From an uncultured Flavobacteriaceae bacterium (GTDB lineage: Bacteria; Bacteroidota; Bacteroidia; Flavobacteriales; Flavobacteriaceae): 64,000 nt of DNA. The notes under the pieces are model-generated. The model did no database searches. It saw only the letters and a list, made by a program, of their open reading frames with translations, and was not told where the DNA came from. The stretch spans positions 23,382 through 87,381 of the forward strand of contig CANKYF010000018.1 of NCBI GenBank assembly GCA_947487895.1, in the 5' to 3' direction. This document shows, one piece after another, positions 27,373-35,708 of this stretch (position 1 is the first letter of the stretch; every line of letters begins with the position of its first letter). The position numbers were made by a program, and so were the translations under genes.

Positions 27373-28606
27373 TCTTTAATGTTACTATTGATAGAATTGC
27401 TAGCAGTATGCCCACAATCCAAAAACGGGTTACAATTTTACTTTCGTGATATCCTAATTTCTGATAATGGTGATGCAACGGTGACATTTTAAAAATGCGA
27501 CGCCCTTCACCATACTTCTTCTTGGTATATTTAAACCAACTCACTTGCATGACTACCGATAAATTTTCCGCTAAAAAAATACCACACAATACTGGAATTA
27601 GCCACTCTTTACGTACCGCTATAGCTATAACCGCAATGATTCCTCCTATGGTTAAACTCCCTGTATCTCCCATAAAAACTTGAGCTGGATACGTATTATA
27701 CCATAGAAAACCAATAAGCGCACCAACAAAAGCAGCTATATAAATAGTAATCTCTTCTACTTTGGGGATGTACATTATATTTAAATAATCAGAGAAAATA
27801 ATGTTACCTGATACCCATGCAAAAATTCCGAGTGTAAGCGCTATAATTACTGAAGTACCTGCTGCTAAACCATCAATACCATCGGTTAGATTTGCCCCAT
27901 TTGAAACGGCTGTGATAATAAAAATGGCAGCAATTATAAAAACGATCAACGTATAATTTGCTAGATCTGGATGAATCCAAGTCACTAAATCTGAATAATT
28001 AAATTCATTTTTCTTAACAAACGGAATAGTTGTTTTGGTAGATTTTTCTTCAGCTTTAAAAAATGCTGATTCCACAGCATTAGGATCTGCTTCTCTTATT
28101 TGTTCCTGTTCCTCTATTGGTAATTTCTCCTTAATTACCACATCTTGATGAAAATACATAGTAGCCCCAACAATAATCCCTAGCACCACTTGCCCAAGCA
28201 CCTTAAACCTTCCTTTTAAGCCTTCTTTATCATTTTTAAACTTCTTGATATAATCATCTAAAAACCCAATAGCTCCCATCCATAATGTAGTAATAATCAA
28301 CAGGATGATATAAATATTCTCTAGTTTAGACAATAACAGGACAGGGATAAGTGTTGCCAATATTATAATGACGCCTCCCATAGTAGGCGTTCCTGCCTTT
28401 TCAGCTTGCCCCGCTAATCCTAAATCACGAATAGTTTCACCCATTTGCTTCTTTTGAAGAAAACGGATAATTCGTTTACCGTAAATTGTAGAAATAAGTA
28501 AAGACAAAATCATAGCTAAGGCTGCCCTAAAGGTTATAAACCCAAAGAGTGTTGCTCCTGGAAATTGAAATTGCTTTTCTAAATATTCAAATAGGTAGTA
28601 TAACAT
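27365..28606 (-). CDS. mraY: Phospho-N-acetylmuramoyl-pentapeptide transferase MraY
   Basis: 413 residues from the ATG at 28606 ([10 protein letters not shown]). A longer frame to 28663 adds 19 basic residues from repeat sequence and is rejected. It has about ten membrane helices and the family motifs [28 protein letters not shown] and [10 protein letters not shown], whose aspartates bind Mg2+. It makes lipid I. A charged loop of about 60 residues between membrane segments (about 155-220, [17 protein letters not shown]) makes it longer than the roughly 360-residue enzyme of Proteobacteria, as is usual in Bacteroidota. Confidence 0.97.
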   Translation of the reverse strand: MLYYLFEYLEKQFQFPGATLFGFITFRAALAMILSLLISTIYGKRIIRFLQKKQMGETIRDLGLAGQAEKAGTPTMGGVIIILATLIPVLLLSKLENIYIILLIITTLWMGAIGFLDDYIKKFKNDKEGLKGRFKVLGQVVLGIIVGATMYFHQDVVIKEKLPIEEQEQIREADPNAVESAFFKAEEKSTKTTIPFVKKNEFNYSDLVTWIHPDLANYTLIVFIIAAIFIITAVSNGANLTDGIDGLAAGTSVIIALTLGIFAWVSGNIIFSDYLNIMYIPKVEEITIYIAAFVGALIGFLWYNTYPAQVFMGDTGSLTIGGIIAVIAIAVRKEWLIPVLCGIFLAENLSVVMQVSWFKYTKKKYGEGRRIFKMSPLHHHYQKLGYHESKIVTRFWIVGILLAILSIVTLKIR

Positions 28607-28626
28607 TTTTTTCTTCTTGAGATTCT

Positions 28627-28706
28627 TCCACTTCGACTCCGCATTTCGACAATACTTCGACAAGCTCAGTATGACATCTCAGTGCGACATTCAGTGTCTG
28701 AATGAC
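28627..28706. repeat. Dispersed repeat with core acttcgactccgc, copy 2
   Basis: It shares acttcgactccgc, acttcgacaagctcagt and tgacatctcagtg segments with 17530-17610. It ends in a small hairpin cattcag-tgt-ctgaatg. It fills the spacer between murE and mraY, so it is transcribed inside the dcw operon. Confidence 0.7.
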
Positions 28707-28707
28707 T

Positions 28708-30171
28708 TTATTTCTGTAACTGTTTTAAATATTCTTGTACTGTTTTATAATCATCAAAATCAAAACGTTCACCTTTTATTTCTTGATAGGTTTCATGCCC
28801 CTTTCCTGCTATTAATATGATATCATTAGGTTGTGCCAACTGACACGCTGTTTTTATTGCCTGCGCCCTATCTGAAATGGTTAAAGACTTTTTAAAGTTT
28901 TGTGGTTCTACACCATTTTCAATATCTCTTAAAATATCTTCTGGGTCCTCGCTTCTCGGATTATCACTTGTAAAAATCACTTTGGTACTTAACGATGTAG
29001 CGATATGTCCCATTTTAGGACGCTTTGTTTTATCTCTATCACCTCCACAACCAACAACAGTAATTAGTTCTTCATTTTTTGTTCTAATACTATTAATAGT
29101 TTTTAATACATTTTTAAGAGCATCTGGTGTATGTGCGTAATCAACAATAGCCGTTATTTTTTCATCTGAAATTAAATACTGAAAACGCCCACTCACGCTT
29201 TCTAATTCTGAAATCAACCTCAAAATTTCAAACTTTTCAAGCCCTAATAATTCCGCGGTAGCGTAAATTGCTAAAACATTGTATGCATTAAAGTTTCCTA
29301 TTAGCTTAGTCCAGACCTCATTATCATTCAACTTTAAAAGCAAACCACTTAATTGATTTTCTAGAATTTGAGCTTTATAATCGGCATAACTTTTTAAAGC
29401 ATACGTTTGCTTTCTGGCTTTTGTATTTTGAAGCATTATGAGCCCATTTTTGTCATCAACATTCACTAAAGCAAATGCTTTATTTGAAAGTCCGTCGAAA
29501 AACAGTTTTTTTACATCTCTATATTCTGCAAATGAATTATGATAGTCTAGATGATCATGCGATAGATTAGTAAAGACACCTCCTTCAAAAGTTAAACCCT
29601 CTGTTCTACATTGATGAATACCATGAGAGCTTACTTCCATAAAACAAAATTCAACACCTTCATCATTCATTTCCTTTAAATAATTATTAATGGTTAATGA
29701 ATCTGGTGTAGTGTGAGTTGCTTTATACTCTTTATTATCTACCAATATTTTTACGGTTGATAATAAACCAACTTTATATCCTGCATTTTTAAACAACTGA
29801 TACAACAAACTAGCCACCGTAGTTTTTCCGTTTGTACCAGTTACACCAACAAGTTTTAAATTTTCTGAAGGTGAACCGTAATAGTTAGAAGCCAAAATAG
29901 CCAACGCCTTATTAGAACTATCTACCTGCACATAAACCACTCCTTCTATTAAAATTTCAGGCATTTTTTCGCAGACAATTACTGTTGCGCCAAGATCAAT
30001 TGCTTTTTCAATATAATCATGCCCATCAACTACAGTTCCACTAATAGCTACAAATACATCATTGTTTGTGATTTTTCTAGAATCAAAATGAATTGCATTA
30101 ATAGACACACTTGTATCTCCTACAACTGCATTTATTGAAACCTTATACAATATGTCTTTTAATATTTTCAC
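28708..30171 (-). CDS. murE: UDP-MurNAc-tripeptide ligase MurE (meso-DAP type)
   Basis: 487 residues. The ATP loop is GTNGKTTVASLLYQLF (about residue 110), with the carbamylated-lysine region near SGRFQYL and the C-terminal binding motif DNPRSEDP. The DNPR form indicates that meso-diaminopimelate rather than lysine is added, fitting Gram-negative peptidoglycan. The start is GTG at 30171, overlapping the ftsI TGA as GTGA, so translation is coupled. The murE stop is followed by the repeat copy at 28627-28706. Confidence 0.98.
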   Translation of the reverse strand: MKILKDILYKVSINAVVGDTSVSINAIHFDSRKITNNDVFVAISGTVVDGHDYIEKAIDLGATVIVCEKMPEILIEGVVYVQVDSSNKALAILASNYYGSPSENLKLVGVTGTNGKTTVASLLYQLFKNAGYKVGLLSTVKILVDNKEYKATHTTPDSLTINNYLKEMNDEGVEFCFMEVSSHGIHQCRTEGLTFEGGVFTNLSHDHLDYHNSFAEYRDVKKLFFDGLSNKAFALVNVDDKNGLIMLQNTKARKQTYALKSYADYKAQILENQLSGLLLKLNDNEVWTKLIGNFNAYNVLAIYATAELLGLEKFEILRLISELESVSGRFQYLISDEKITAIVDYAHTPDALKNVLKTINSIRTKNEELITVVGCGGDRDKTKRPKMGHIATSLSTKVIFTSDNPRSEDPEDILRDIENGVEPQNFKKSLTISDRAQAIKTACQLAQPNDIILIAGKGHETYQEIKGERFDFDDYKTVQEYLKQLQK

Positions 30172-32192
30172 GATGCTATTAAAACAATGGTTTGATTATC
30201 TTTTAACTTAATATTCTTATCTATGGATTGTTTTTTAATAGTTCCACTACCTTGTATTTTCACTTTTACATTAACATTCATGTTTTCTAAAAGCGATAAC
30301 GCATCCATAGCAGGCAACCCAATAACACTAGGCATAATAGTCTTATAGGTTTGTGCTGTTTTATAGTAAGCTTCATATTCTTTCTCAACAGATGCTTTTT
30401 TCACGCTCAACGTTCCTATTTCATCAACTAAAGGCGTATCTGTATATATTTTTTGAGCAATTCTTTTAAACACAGGTCCTGACACATCAGCTCCATAATA
30501 CCCAACACTTGTATCTGGCTTATGAATAACTACAATACATGAGTATTTAGGATTCTCTGCAGGAAAATAGCCTGTAAAAGAAGAGATATATCGCTTATCC
30601 TTACTCCAGTCTTTCATCCAGTATTCTGTTTGAGCAGTACCTGTTTTACCTGCCATAGAAAAGTTCTTAGAATACAATCTATTTCCTGTACCATGCTTTT
30701 TCTCTACCACGTTTTTAAGCAATTGCTGTAACTTATTAACCGTTTCCTGAGAGCACACTTGCTTATTAATTACATCTTTATCAAAACTTTCTATGATTTT
30801 GCCAAATTCCTTGACTTCCTTTAAAAATCTAGGCCTCACCATTTCTCCATTATTAGCTATAGCATTATAAAAAGTAAGCGCCTGTAAAGGGGTTAATCTT
30901 ACATTATACCCATAAGACATCCATTGCAAAGCAATACCACTCCATTTTCCATTTTTAATTCTAGGGTCTGGAATAACAGGCTTTCCTTCTCCAATAATTG
31001 GTATTTGAAGCGTGTCATCCAAATTCATAGCGTACAACCTATCAACAAATTTCTCTGGCTTTCCTTTGTAAGCATTATAAATAGCTTTTACAATACCAGT
31101 ATTTGAGGACACTTCAAATGCTTCAGACACAGAAATCCTACCATAACCTCCCCATTTAGAATCTCTTACTTTTTTACCGTAGTATGTTAAAACACCTTTC
31201 TCTGTATCTACTACATCACTTGTATCTATTAATTTATCCTCAAGTGCAGCAGCAACAGCCATTAACTTAAAAGTGGAACCTGGTTCATGAGATTCCCAAA
31301 CAGCATAATTTCTTTTTTCATAATAATACCCTTTACTACTTCTACCTAAATTAGAAATAGCCTTTATCTCACCTGTTTTGGTTTCCATAACCACCACACA
31401 ACCGTGATCTGCTTTGTATTTCTCTAGCTGCTCCAAAAGTGAATGATGCGCTATATCTTGAATATTTACATCGATAGTTGTGTACACATCATACCCGTCT
31501 TTAGGCTCTATTTCATTAGCATCATTTAAAGGTTTCCATTGCCCTTTACCTATGCGTTGTTTTTTTCTTTGTCCGTCAACACCTCGCAAAAACTTAACTC
31601 CAAACGCTCCATCAATTCCTGGGCGCGTCACATTACCCTGCTCGTCCACACGCTCATAACCAATAGTTCTTTGCGCAATTCCCCCCATTGGGTGCTCACG
31701 TTTAGTAGATTGCTCTACGATTAATCCGCCTTTAAAAGCACCCAATTCTAACAAAGGAAAGTTTCTGATTCTTATATAATCAGAATACCCAATGTTTCTA
31801 GCCAAGAGATAATATCTATTTTTATTATCTCTAGCCTTCTTCAATTCGTGTTGATAATAGCTCGACGACTTTCCTTTGAAATTTGAGAGAGAATCTGAGA
31901 GAGGTTTTAAATATTTTTCGAAGTTTTTTGATGATGATGTTACAGCATCTAATCTTATATCATATTTTGTTATAGATGTAGCTAGCAAATTTCCGTTAGC
32001 AGAATACACATTACCTCTATTAGCTGGAATTACTACATCTTTCACCACACGCTTTTCTGCTAAAGCCTTATATTTTTCTCCATGCAAAAACTGAATACTA
32101 AATAACTTAAACACCACTGCAAGTCCGAAGACAAACATACACCCTGATATAAAATACAAACGGTTTAATATGTTTTTTTCGTTAACTGCCAA
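30168..32192 (-). CDS. ftsI: Septal penicillin-binding protein FtsI/PBP3 with PASTA domain
   Basis: 674 residues. An N-terminal membrane helix (about 11-30) is followed by a dimerisation/pedestal domain. The transpeptidase domain has catalytic Ser306-Thr-Phe-Lys309, the SSN motif 362-364 and Lys516-Thr-Gly. A single C-terminal PASTA domain lies at about 612-674, as in SpoVD-like proteins. It cross-links septal peptidoglycan in the periplasm with FtsW. The start appears to be TTG at 32192, six bases after the ftsL stop; no in-frame ATG precedes the membrane helix. Confidence 0.97.
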   Translation of the reverse strand: MAVNEKNILNRLYFISGCMFVFGLAVVFKLFSIQFLHGEKYKALAEKRVVKDVVIPANRGNVYSANGNLLATSITKYDIRLDAVTSSSKNFEKYLKPLSDSLSNFKGKSSSYYQHELKKARDNKNRYYLLARNIGYSDYIRIRNFPLLELGAFKGGLIVEQSTKREHPMGGIAQRTIGYERVDEQGNVTRPGIDGAFGVKFLRGVDGQRKKQRIGKGQWKPLNDANEIEPKDGYDVYTTIDVNIQDIAHHSLLEQLEKYKADHGCVVVMETKTGEIKAISNLGRSSKGYYYEKRNYAVWESHEPGSTFKLMAVAAALEDKLIDTSDVVDTEKGVLTYYGKKVRDSKWGGYGRISVSEAFEVSSNTGIVKAIYNAYKGKPEKFVDRLYAMNLDDTLQIPIIGEGKPVIPDPRIKNGKWSGIALQWMSYGYNVRLTPLQALTFYNAIANNGEMVRPRFLKEVKEFGKIIESFDKDVINKQVCSQETVNKLQQLLKNVVEKKHGTGNRLYSKNFSMAGKTGTAQTEYWMKDWSKDKRYISSFTGYFPAENPKYSCIVVIHKPDTSVGYYGADVSGPVFKRIAQKIYTDTPLVDEIGTLSVKKASVEKEYEAYYKTAQTYKTIMPSVIGLPAMDALSLLENMNVNVKVKIQGSGTIKKQSIDKNIKLKDNQTIVLIAS

Positions 32193-32198
32193 TGGTCT

Positions 32199-32516
32199 CT
32201 AATTTGTAGATTTTACTTTTATTTTTTTTGGTGGAATTACAGATGGTGTAATTCCTTTTTCTTTCATTTTACTTATAATATTCGATTCCATTTTAAGCCG
32301 CATTAGCTTGGTGCGCCCCTCTAAAAAAGTGGCTCGAATTTCTTTAACCTCGTTTTTCAACCTAGCTATCTCATATACCTTTTTATCTGCACTGTGCGAG
32401 CTTGCTATCATTATAATTGCTAACACCGAAATAAATATGATGAACCTCCAATTTTTAAAGGAATCATCACTCACCAAAAAGGTACCTTTTAATATGTTAT
32501 AAATGTTTTTCTTCAT
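32199..32516 (-). CDS. ftsL: FtsL-like cell division protein
   Basis: 105 residues: a short cytoplasmic part, one membrane helix (about 25-42, RFIIFISVLAIIMIAS) and a periplasmic coiled-coil (about 45-85, KKVYEIARLKNEVKEIRATFLEGRTKLMRLK). FtsL sequences are poorly conserved, so the name rests on topology and on its position between rsmH and ftsI, where ftsL always lies. It forms the FtsQLB-type divisome subcomplex. Confidence 0.88.
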   Translation of the reverse strand: MKKNIYNILKGTFLVSDDSFKNWRFIIFISVLAIIMIASSHSADKKVYEIARLKNEVKEIRATFLEGRTKLMRLKMESNIISKMKEKGITPSVIPPKKIKVKSTN

Positions 32517-32525
32517 TTCTAATTC

Positions 32526-32570
32526 TCAGTAACTTCGACTCCGCTCAGCAATCACCGCTCAGTCACTGGA
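32526..32570. repeat. Partial dispersed repeat with core acttcgactccgctcag
   Basis: A short derivative of the repeats at 17530 and 28627, lying in the 65-bp spacer between ftsL and rsmH. It contains actccgctcag and a second accgctcagt. Confidence 0.55.
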
Positions 32571-32581
32571 AAATATTTTTT

Positions 32582-33478
32582 TTATAATTTTTCTGCTATT
32601 CGCAGTTTTGCACTTCTTGCTCTATTATTTATTTTTATTTCTTCTTCAGACGGAACAATAAGTCCGTTTACTTTTTTAAGCGGCACTTCAAAATTCCCAA
32701 ACACATCACGCTCAGGCTCACCTTCAAACAATCCGTTTCTAATAAAGCGCTTCACCAATCTATCTTCCAAAGAGTGATAAGAAATAAAACTCAACCTTCC
32801 ACTTTCAACTAAAAGCTCTGGCATTTGCAACAAAAACTCTTTTAACACCTCAATCTCCTGATTCACCTCAATTCGTATAGCCTGATAAATTTGTGCTAAC
32901 ACCTTATTCTCATGTCTTAGAGGCAAAAATTTCCTCAACACAGTTTTTAACTGTTCACTAGTTTTAATTAGCTCATTTTGCCTGTGAGCTATAATCAACC
33001 TAGCCATTGCTGGCGCTGGTCGTAATTCCCCATACTGAGCAAACACCTGTCTTAACTGTTCTTCCTCATATTCATTTACTACATGAAAAGCAGATAGTTT
33101 ACTTTTTTGATTCATGCGCATATCTAGATTCGCCTCAAAACGCGTAGAAAATCCTCGCTCAGCAACATCAAATTGATGAGACGATACTCCAAAATCTGCC
33201 AAAACACCATCTACTTGCTTAACCCCATGTAATCTCAAAAAACGCTTTACATATCTAAAGTTTTCATTTATTAGCGTAAATCGACTATCATCAATTATAT
33301 TTTCAAGAGCATCTTCATCTTGATCAAACGCAAATAATCTTCCGTTTTCACCAAGCCTACTTAAAATTTCTTTACTGTGACCACCCCCACCAAAGGTCAC
33401 ATCTACATAAACACCATCTGGCTTAATATTTAAACCATCAACGGTTTCTTTCAGCAAAACTGGATTATGATATTCCAT
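32582..33478 (-). CDS. rsmH: 16S rRNA (cytosine-1402-N4) methyltransferase RsmH
   Basis: 298 residues from the ATG at 33478 (MEYHNPVLLKE), the usual family start; starts at 33490 and 33487 would add only four residues. SAM-binding motif DVTFGGGGHSKEIL, then GVLADFGVSSHQFD and the C-terminal SYHSLEDRLVKRF. It methylates C1402 in the 30S decoding site. The start lies inside the mraZ reading frame (14-base overlap), which indicates coupling. Confidence 0.98.
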   Translation of the reverse strand: MEYHNPVLLKETVDGLNIKPDGVYVDVTFGGGGHSKEILSRLGENGRLFAFDQDEDALENIIDDSRFTLINENFRYVKRFLRLHGVKQVDGVLADFGVSSHQFDVAERGFSTRFEANLDMRMNQKSKLSAFHVVNEYEEEQLRQVFAQYGELRPAPAMARLIIAHRQNELIKTSEQLKTVLRKFLPLRHENKVLAQIYQAIRIEVNQEIEVLKEFLLQMPELLVESGRLSFISYHSLEDRLVKRFIRNGLFEGEPERDVFGNFEVPLKKVNGLIVPSEEEIKINNRARSAKLRIAEKL

Positions 33479-33935
33479 CGTTGTCATCATCTTGTCCCAT
33501 TACCTCTTCAGCTAAATCTGCAAAATCTAATGCAGCATCATCAATAGCTTGCTCATATAAATCTTTATCCCATATTTCAATAATATTGACCGCCGAAGCC
33601 ACAACTATATTTTTTGAAATACTCGCAAACACTGTTAAATCTTTAGGAATTAACAAACGCCCATTTACATCCACCTCAACCATTTTCACTCCCGCCGTAA
33701 ACCTTCTAATAAAATCGTTGTTCTTTTTTTTAAACCTATTAAGCTTATTCATTTTCTGCATTAAAACTTGCCACTCCGCCATTGGATACAACTCTAAACA
33801 CTTTTGAAAAACAGATCTACGCAACACAAAACCATCTGCTAATATCGCAGACATCTGTTTTTTTAAAGGAGCTGGCATCATCAACCTTCCCTTAACATCA
33901 ACTTTGCATTCGTATGTTCCTGTTAAAAAGCTCAA
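33465..33935 (-). CDS. mraZ: Transcriptional regulator MraZ
   Basis: 156 residues with two AbrB/SpoVT-like SWIRL domains (about 5-55 and 80-130). Both carry the D-x-K/N-GRL motif: DVKGRLMMP and DVNGRLLIP. It forms a ring and binds repeats upstream of its own operon. The start is TTG at 33935: an in-frame TAA lies six codons upstream and there is no ATG before residue 18. It is the first gene of the dcw cluster. The four GTGGTAA repeats upstream (33985-34032) fit autoregulation. Confidence 0.96.
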   Translation of the reverse strand: MSFLTGTYECKVDVKGRLMMPAPLKKQMSAILADGFVLRRSVFQKCLELYPMAEWQVLMQKMNKLNRFKKKNNDFIRRFTAGVKMVEVDVNGRLLIPKDLTVFASISKNIVVASAVNIIEIWDKDLYEQAIDDAALDFADLAEEVMGQDDDNDGIS

Positions 33936-33967
33936 TACAGATTTTATAGGTTATAACATTTAAAAAT

Positions 33968-33975
33968 CAAATATA
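33968..33975 (-). promoter_or_regulatory. -7 promoter element for the dcw cluster
   Basis: TATATTTG on the - strand matches the Bacteroidota -7 consensus TAnnTTTG. It lies about 33 bases before the mraZ TTG start. No clear -33 TTG is present; the region upstream is filled with MraZ repeats. Confidence 0.6.
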
Positions 33976-33984
33976 TTGAAAATT

Positions 33985-34032
33985 TTACCACATTTTACCA
34001 CTTCTTACCACTTTGTTGATAAGTTTTACCAC
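33985..34032 (-). promoter_or_regulatory. MraZ operator: four GTGGTAA repeats
   Basis: GTGGTAA occurs on the - strand at 33985-33991, 33995-34001, 34005-34011 and 34026-34032. The first three are spaced exactly 10 bp and the fourth 21 bp, so all lie on one helix face. MraZ in other bacteria binds short direct TGGGN-type repeats with 10-bp spacing upstream of mraZ. A DnaA-box-like TTATCAACA (34014-34022) fills the wider gap. Confidence 0.75.
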
Positions 34033-34195
34033 AAATACCTATTTCTTCATTAAATCTTTCACACAAAACACTGTAAACTCTAGCACTCAAACCTTTATAA
34101 ACAAATCAAGCTATCCCAAAATATTCTCATAACTATAATTCAAATCATTTATTTTTAGTAAGCAATTATCATAGGTGAAATATGAATGAAATAAC

Positions 34196-34203
34196 TATAT
34201 TTG
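34196..34203 (+). promoter_or_regulatory. -7 promoter element for the hydrolase gene
   Basis: TATATTTG matches TAnnTTTG and ends 25 bases before the ATG at 34229. There is no obvious -33 TTG at the expected distance. Confidence 0.55.
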
Positions 34204-34228
34204 TTTTTGTGAACAGACTAAATAATTG

Positions 34229-34993
34229 ATGACGCACAGTTTAAAAAAAGAAGGCAATTACAGCTATATTGAAGTTGGCGAAGGCACTCCAATTATAGTG
34301 CTTCACGGGTTGATGGGAGGATTGAGTAACTTTGATGCTGTAACACAGTATTTTAGTAAAAATGGCTATAAGGTAATTATTCCAGAACTGCCTATTTATA
34401 CCATGTCTCTATTAAAAACCAACGTAAAAAGTTTTGCAAATTACTTGCACGATTTTATAGATTTTAAAGGCTTAAACAAGGTTGTTTTATTAGGAAACTC
34501 TCTTGGTGGTCACATTGGCTTGTATCACACAAAATTATTCTCTGAGAAAGTAAAAGCGCTTATCATTACAGGAAGCTCTGGACTTTACGAAAGTGCCATG
34601 GGTGGCGGTTACACTAAACGCAGCGATTATGAGGTTATTAAAAAGAAAGCTCAAGAGGTGTTTTATGATCCTGAAATTGCTACTAAGGAAATTGTTGACG
34701 AAGTTTACGCAACCGTTAACGATAGAAAAAAACTTGTTAAAACATTAGCAATTGCAAAAAGTGCCATTAGACACAATATGGCTAAAGATTTACCTAAAAT
34801 GGATACACCAACCTGTATTATTTGGGGTAAAAATGATAACGTAACACCTCCTGAAGTTGCTGAGGAATTTCACGATTTATTACCTGATTCTGATTTATTT
34901 TGGATTGACAAGTGTGGACACGCTGCTATGATGGAGCATCCAAACGAATTCAATAACATCATGGAGAAATGGTTAAATGATAGAGGTTTTTAG
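34229..34993 (+). CDS. Alpha/beta hydrolase
   Basis: 254 residues from the ATG at 34229, which is preceded by a TTG that is probably not used. The alpha/beta-hydrolase core shows LHGLMGG (oxyanion loop), nucleophile Ser91 in GNSLGG, Asp203 in GKNDNVTPP and His231 in CGHAAMMEHP, a full catalytic triad. There is no signal peptide, so it is cytoplasmic. The substrate is unknown. It is divergent from mraZ and 40 bp upstream of engB in the same direction, so the two are likely co-transcribed. Confidence 0.88.
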   Translation: MTHSLKKEGNYSYIEVGEGTPIIVLHGLMGGLSNFDAVTQYFSKNGYKVIIPELPIYTMSLLKTNVKSFANYLHDFIDFKGLNKVVLLGNSLGGHIGLYHTKLFSEKVKALIITGSSGLYESAMGGGYTKRSDYEVIKKKAQEVFYDPEIATKEIVDEVYATVNDRKKLVKTLAIAKSAIRHNMAKDLPKMDTPTCIIWGKNDNVTPPEVAEEFHDLLPDSDLFWIDKCGHAAMMEHPNEFNNIMEKWLNDRGF

Positions 34994-35033
34994 TTAAATT
35001 TCTTAACACTAAAACTCTTAAATACCCAATAAC

Positions 35034-35636
35034 ATGAAAATTAAATCTGCTGAATTTGTAGTGAGTAATTCTGATGTTGATAAATGCCCTAAAAGCATGT
35101 TACCTGAATACGCTTTTATAGGCAGGAGTAACGTGGGCAAATCTTCTCTTATCAACATGCTGACTAGCAGAAAAAGTTTAGCCAAAACTTCTGGAAGACC
35201 TGGAAAAACGCAACTTATAAACCATTTTTTAATTAATAAAAATTGGCATTTAGTAGATTTGCCCGGTTACGGATATGCTCGCGTATCTAAAACTTCTAAA
35301 AAAACATTTCAAAAGTTTATCACTCAATATTTTAGCAAACGCATGCAATTAGTTTGTGCTTTTGTTTTGGTAGATATAAGACACAACCCCCAAAATATTG
35401 ACTTAGAGTTTATGCAATGGCTTGGTGAAAATGGAATACCTTTTTCCATTATTTTCACAAAAGCAGACAAGTTAAAACCCAATGCTATTGAAAGACATGT
35501 TTTAGACTACAAAACCATTCTTTTAGAAACTTGGGAAGACATGCCAAACTACTTTATTACTTCTTCATCTAAAGACATTGGAAAAGACGATGTTTTGGGT
35601 TATATAGATTCTTTAAACAAGAATATGGAAGAATAA
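35034..35636 (+). CDS. engB: Ribosome biogenesis GTPase EngB (YihA/YsxC)
   Basis: 200 residues, typical size. G1 is GRSNVGKSSL, G2 lies in KTSGRPGKTQ, G3 is DLPGYGYA, and G4 is TKADK, with the SSS G5 segment near FITSSSKD. It helps late assembly of the 50S subunit. It follows the hydrolase gene by 40 bp. There is no hairpin terminator in the 72-bp gap before the next gene, which has its own promoter element. Confidence 0.97.
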   Translation: MKIKSAEFVVSNSDVDKCPKSMLPEYAFIGRSNVGKSSLINMLTSRKSLAKTSGRPGKTQLINHFLINKNWHLVDLPGYGYARVSKTSKKTFQKFITQYFSKRMQLVCAFVLVDIRHNPQNIDLEFMQWLGENGIPFSIIFTKADKLKPNAIERHVLDYKTILLETWEDMPNYFITSSSKDIGKDDVLGYIDSLNKNMEE

Positions 35637-35676
35637 AACCTTATACTATCTTACATTTTTATTAAGTTTATTCTTA

Positions 35677-35684
35677 TATATTTG
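35677..35684 (+). promoter_or_regulatory. -7 promoter element upstream of the 35709 gene
   Basis: TATATTTG fits TAnnTTTG and ends 24 bases before the ATG, the same arrangement as at 34196. Confidence 0.5.
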
Positions 35685-35708
35685 CTTCTATAATTAATTA
35701 AAGCTTTT

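Noticed and set aside
34014..34022. Replication origin signal (TTATCAACA)
   Set aside because: A single DnaA-box-like site without a cluster, dnaA/dnaN neighbours or AT-rich unwinding region; kept only as a possible regulatory site.
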